DNA from: Effrenium voratum
Lineage: Eukaryota > Sar > Dinophyceae > Suessiales > Symbiodiniaceae
NCBI GenBank assembly: GCA_963377175.1
Contig: CAUJNA010002112.1
Location: 1,497,497 to 1,561,496 of the forward strand
Length of the DNA: 64,000 bases
Reading direction: 5' to 3'
The translations under genes and the position numbers were made by a program. This document shows positions 63,344-64,000 of the stretch, piece by piece (position 1 is the first letter of the stretch; each line of letters starts with the position of its first letter). The notes beneath the pieces are model-generated. The model made no database searches. It was not told where the DNA came from and saw only the letters and a list, made by a program, of their open reading frames with translations.

Positions 63344-64000
63344 GGAAATGGAAATCTCTGCTTTCGGAGAAATTATGCTTCTCGAATGCCAGTCTTGCCG
63401 AATGTCAAGGCCTGCAAGTCCGAGTTGCCGTAGTCGTTCAGTTCTTCCTATAATTCCTATACTGAGTCTAACAGCCCATAGTCATACCCTCTTGAAGCAA
63501 AATGCAACGCAATGGTTTCAACTCAGGGTGCGCACATCATTCTCAAACATCAAGGCTCGAAACAGCTGTCAGCAAGCAGAGTTTGTCAATTAAGTGAGCT
63601 CCTCAGCCTGGGGAGGGCGCGACAATGTAAACTCTGGCTGAAGTCAACGAACCAACCCAGCCTACACTCTTTCCTTGCCTGCGGCCAACCCCCTCTTTCC
63701 CTTCGGCATCTGTCAACCCCATCTGCCTCCGGGCTGGTTGGCGAGGCAGTCAAGGCCACGGCTGCCTTCGCTCTTGTTGGTCTTCTCCTCAGCGCAAAGC
63801 CGACATGTTCCGTTTCTGCCATGCATGTCCCCTCCGGCTCCAATCGAGCAGGCGAAGTGCAGCCACAAAAATCCTAGCGCATTTTGACAGCAGTCGTGCT
63901 CCTGCAACGATGCCTTGCGCGAATCGCACCCACACATCCGTGGTCAACTTAGCTAAGTTATGGCTTGGAAGTAGGCACAACGCCGCCTGTACTCGGTCCT
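63344..64000. other. Unique sequence, no gene recognised
   Basis: Could contain the 5' exon of the unrecognised minus-strand gene. A minus-strand frame starting near 63820 (MAETEHVGFALRRRP...) is possible but unsupported. Confidence 0.3.

Noticed and set aside
1..64000. CRISPR array, rRNA, tRNA or spliced-leader RNA gene
   Set aside because: No regular repeat-spacer pattern was seen, and no conserved rRNA or tRNA box or complete spliced-leader gene was recognised by eye; a covariance search would be needed to exclude a tRNA.

Overview
The window reads as dinoflagellate nuclear DNA. The evidence is: a relic of the dinoflagellate spliced leader inside the long terminal repeats (LTRs) of a retrotransposon; long stretches of microsatellite and minisatellite between few recognisable genes; candidate introns with GT-AG and GC-AG ends; and a short interstitial TTTAGGG-type telomere-like tract. 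No prokaryotic features, rRNA, tRNA or CRISPR array were seen.

Layout. 1-26.5 kb: mostly unrecognised unique DNA broken by repeats (GA, CAN, CA, a 7-8.2 kb array carrying a 16-bp palindrome, two GC-rich minisatellites, and a 3-kb array of self-complementary CA-rich blocks at 21.4-24.5 kb). 26.5-47.5 kb: a GGGAGACAAA-type minisatellite interrupted by one complete minus-strand Ty1/copia-class LTR retrotransposon of 18.1 kb (27335-45437). It has 350/351-bp LTRs of about 99% identity and a 5-bp target duplication, CAAAG. 47.5-52.2 kb: unrecognised. 52.2-54.9 kb: a non-autonomous terminal-inverted-repeat element filled with about 23 copies of an 88-89-bp satellite. 55-64 kb: two probable host genes on the minus strand, one BTB-like with a bizarre G/C-tract intron, the other a multi-exon gene of unknown function.

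The retrotransposon is the main object. In sense order it carries: 5' LTR; a primer-binding site resembling a tRNA anticodon arm; a 945-codon gag with a long coiled coil; an in-frame GGGAAAC slippery heptamer leading by -1 into pol (two CCCH zinc fingers, DTG protease, HHCC and DDE integrase); reverse transcriptase/RNase H in a further -1 frame; a third frame holding the RNase H tail plus an extra domain with a PC motif; then a separate 2304-codon ORF that contains a complete-looking Tpt1/KptA RNA 2'-phosphotransferase domain; a polypurine tract; and the 3' LTR.

Hidden at the RNA level, the element carries nine copies of one hairpin: a stem, a single bulged U, GGG, a 5-nt loop (mostly UCAGU), CCC, and the returning stem. 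The outer stem differs in sequence in almost every copy yet stays paired, with G-U wobbles that would be A-C mismatches on the other strand. I consider this hairpin family and the KptA-bearing ORF the best candidates for undescribed biology here. All homology statements are from reading motifs by eye; no searches were run.
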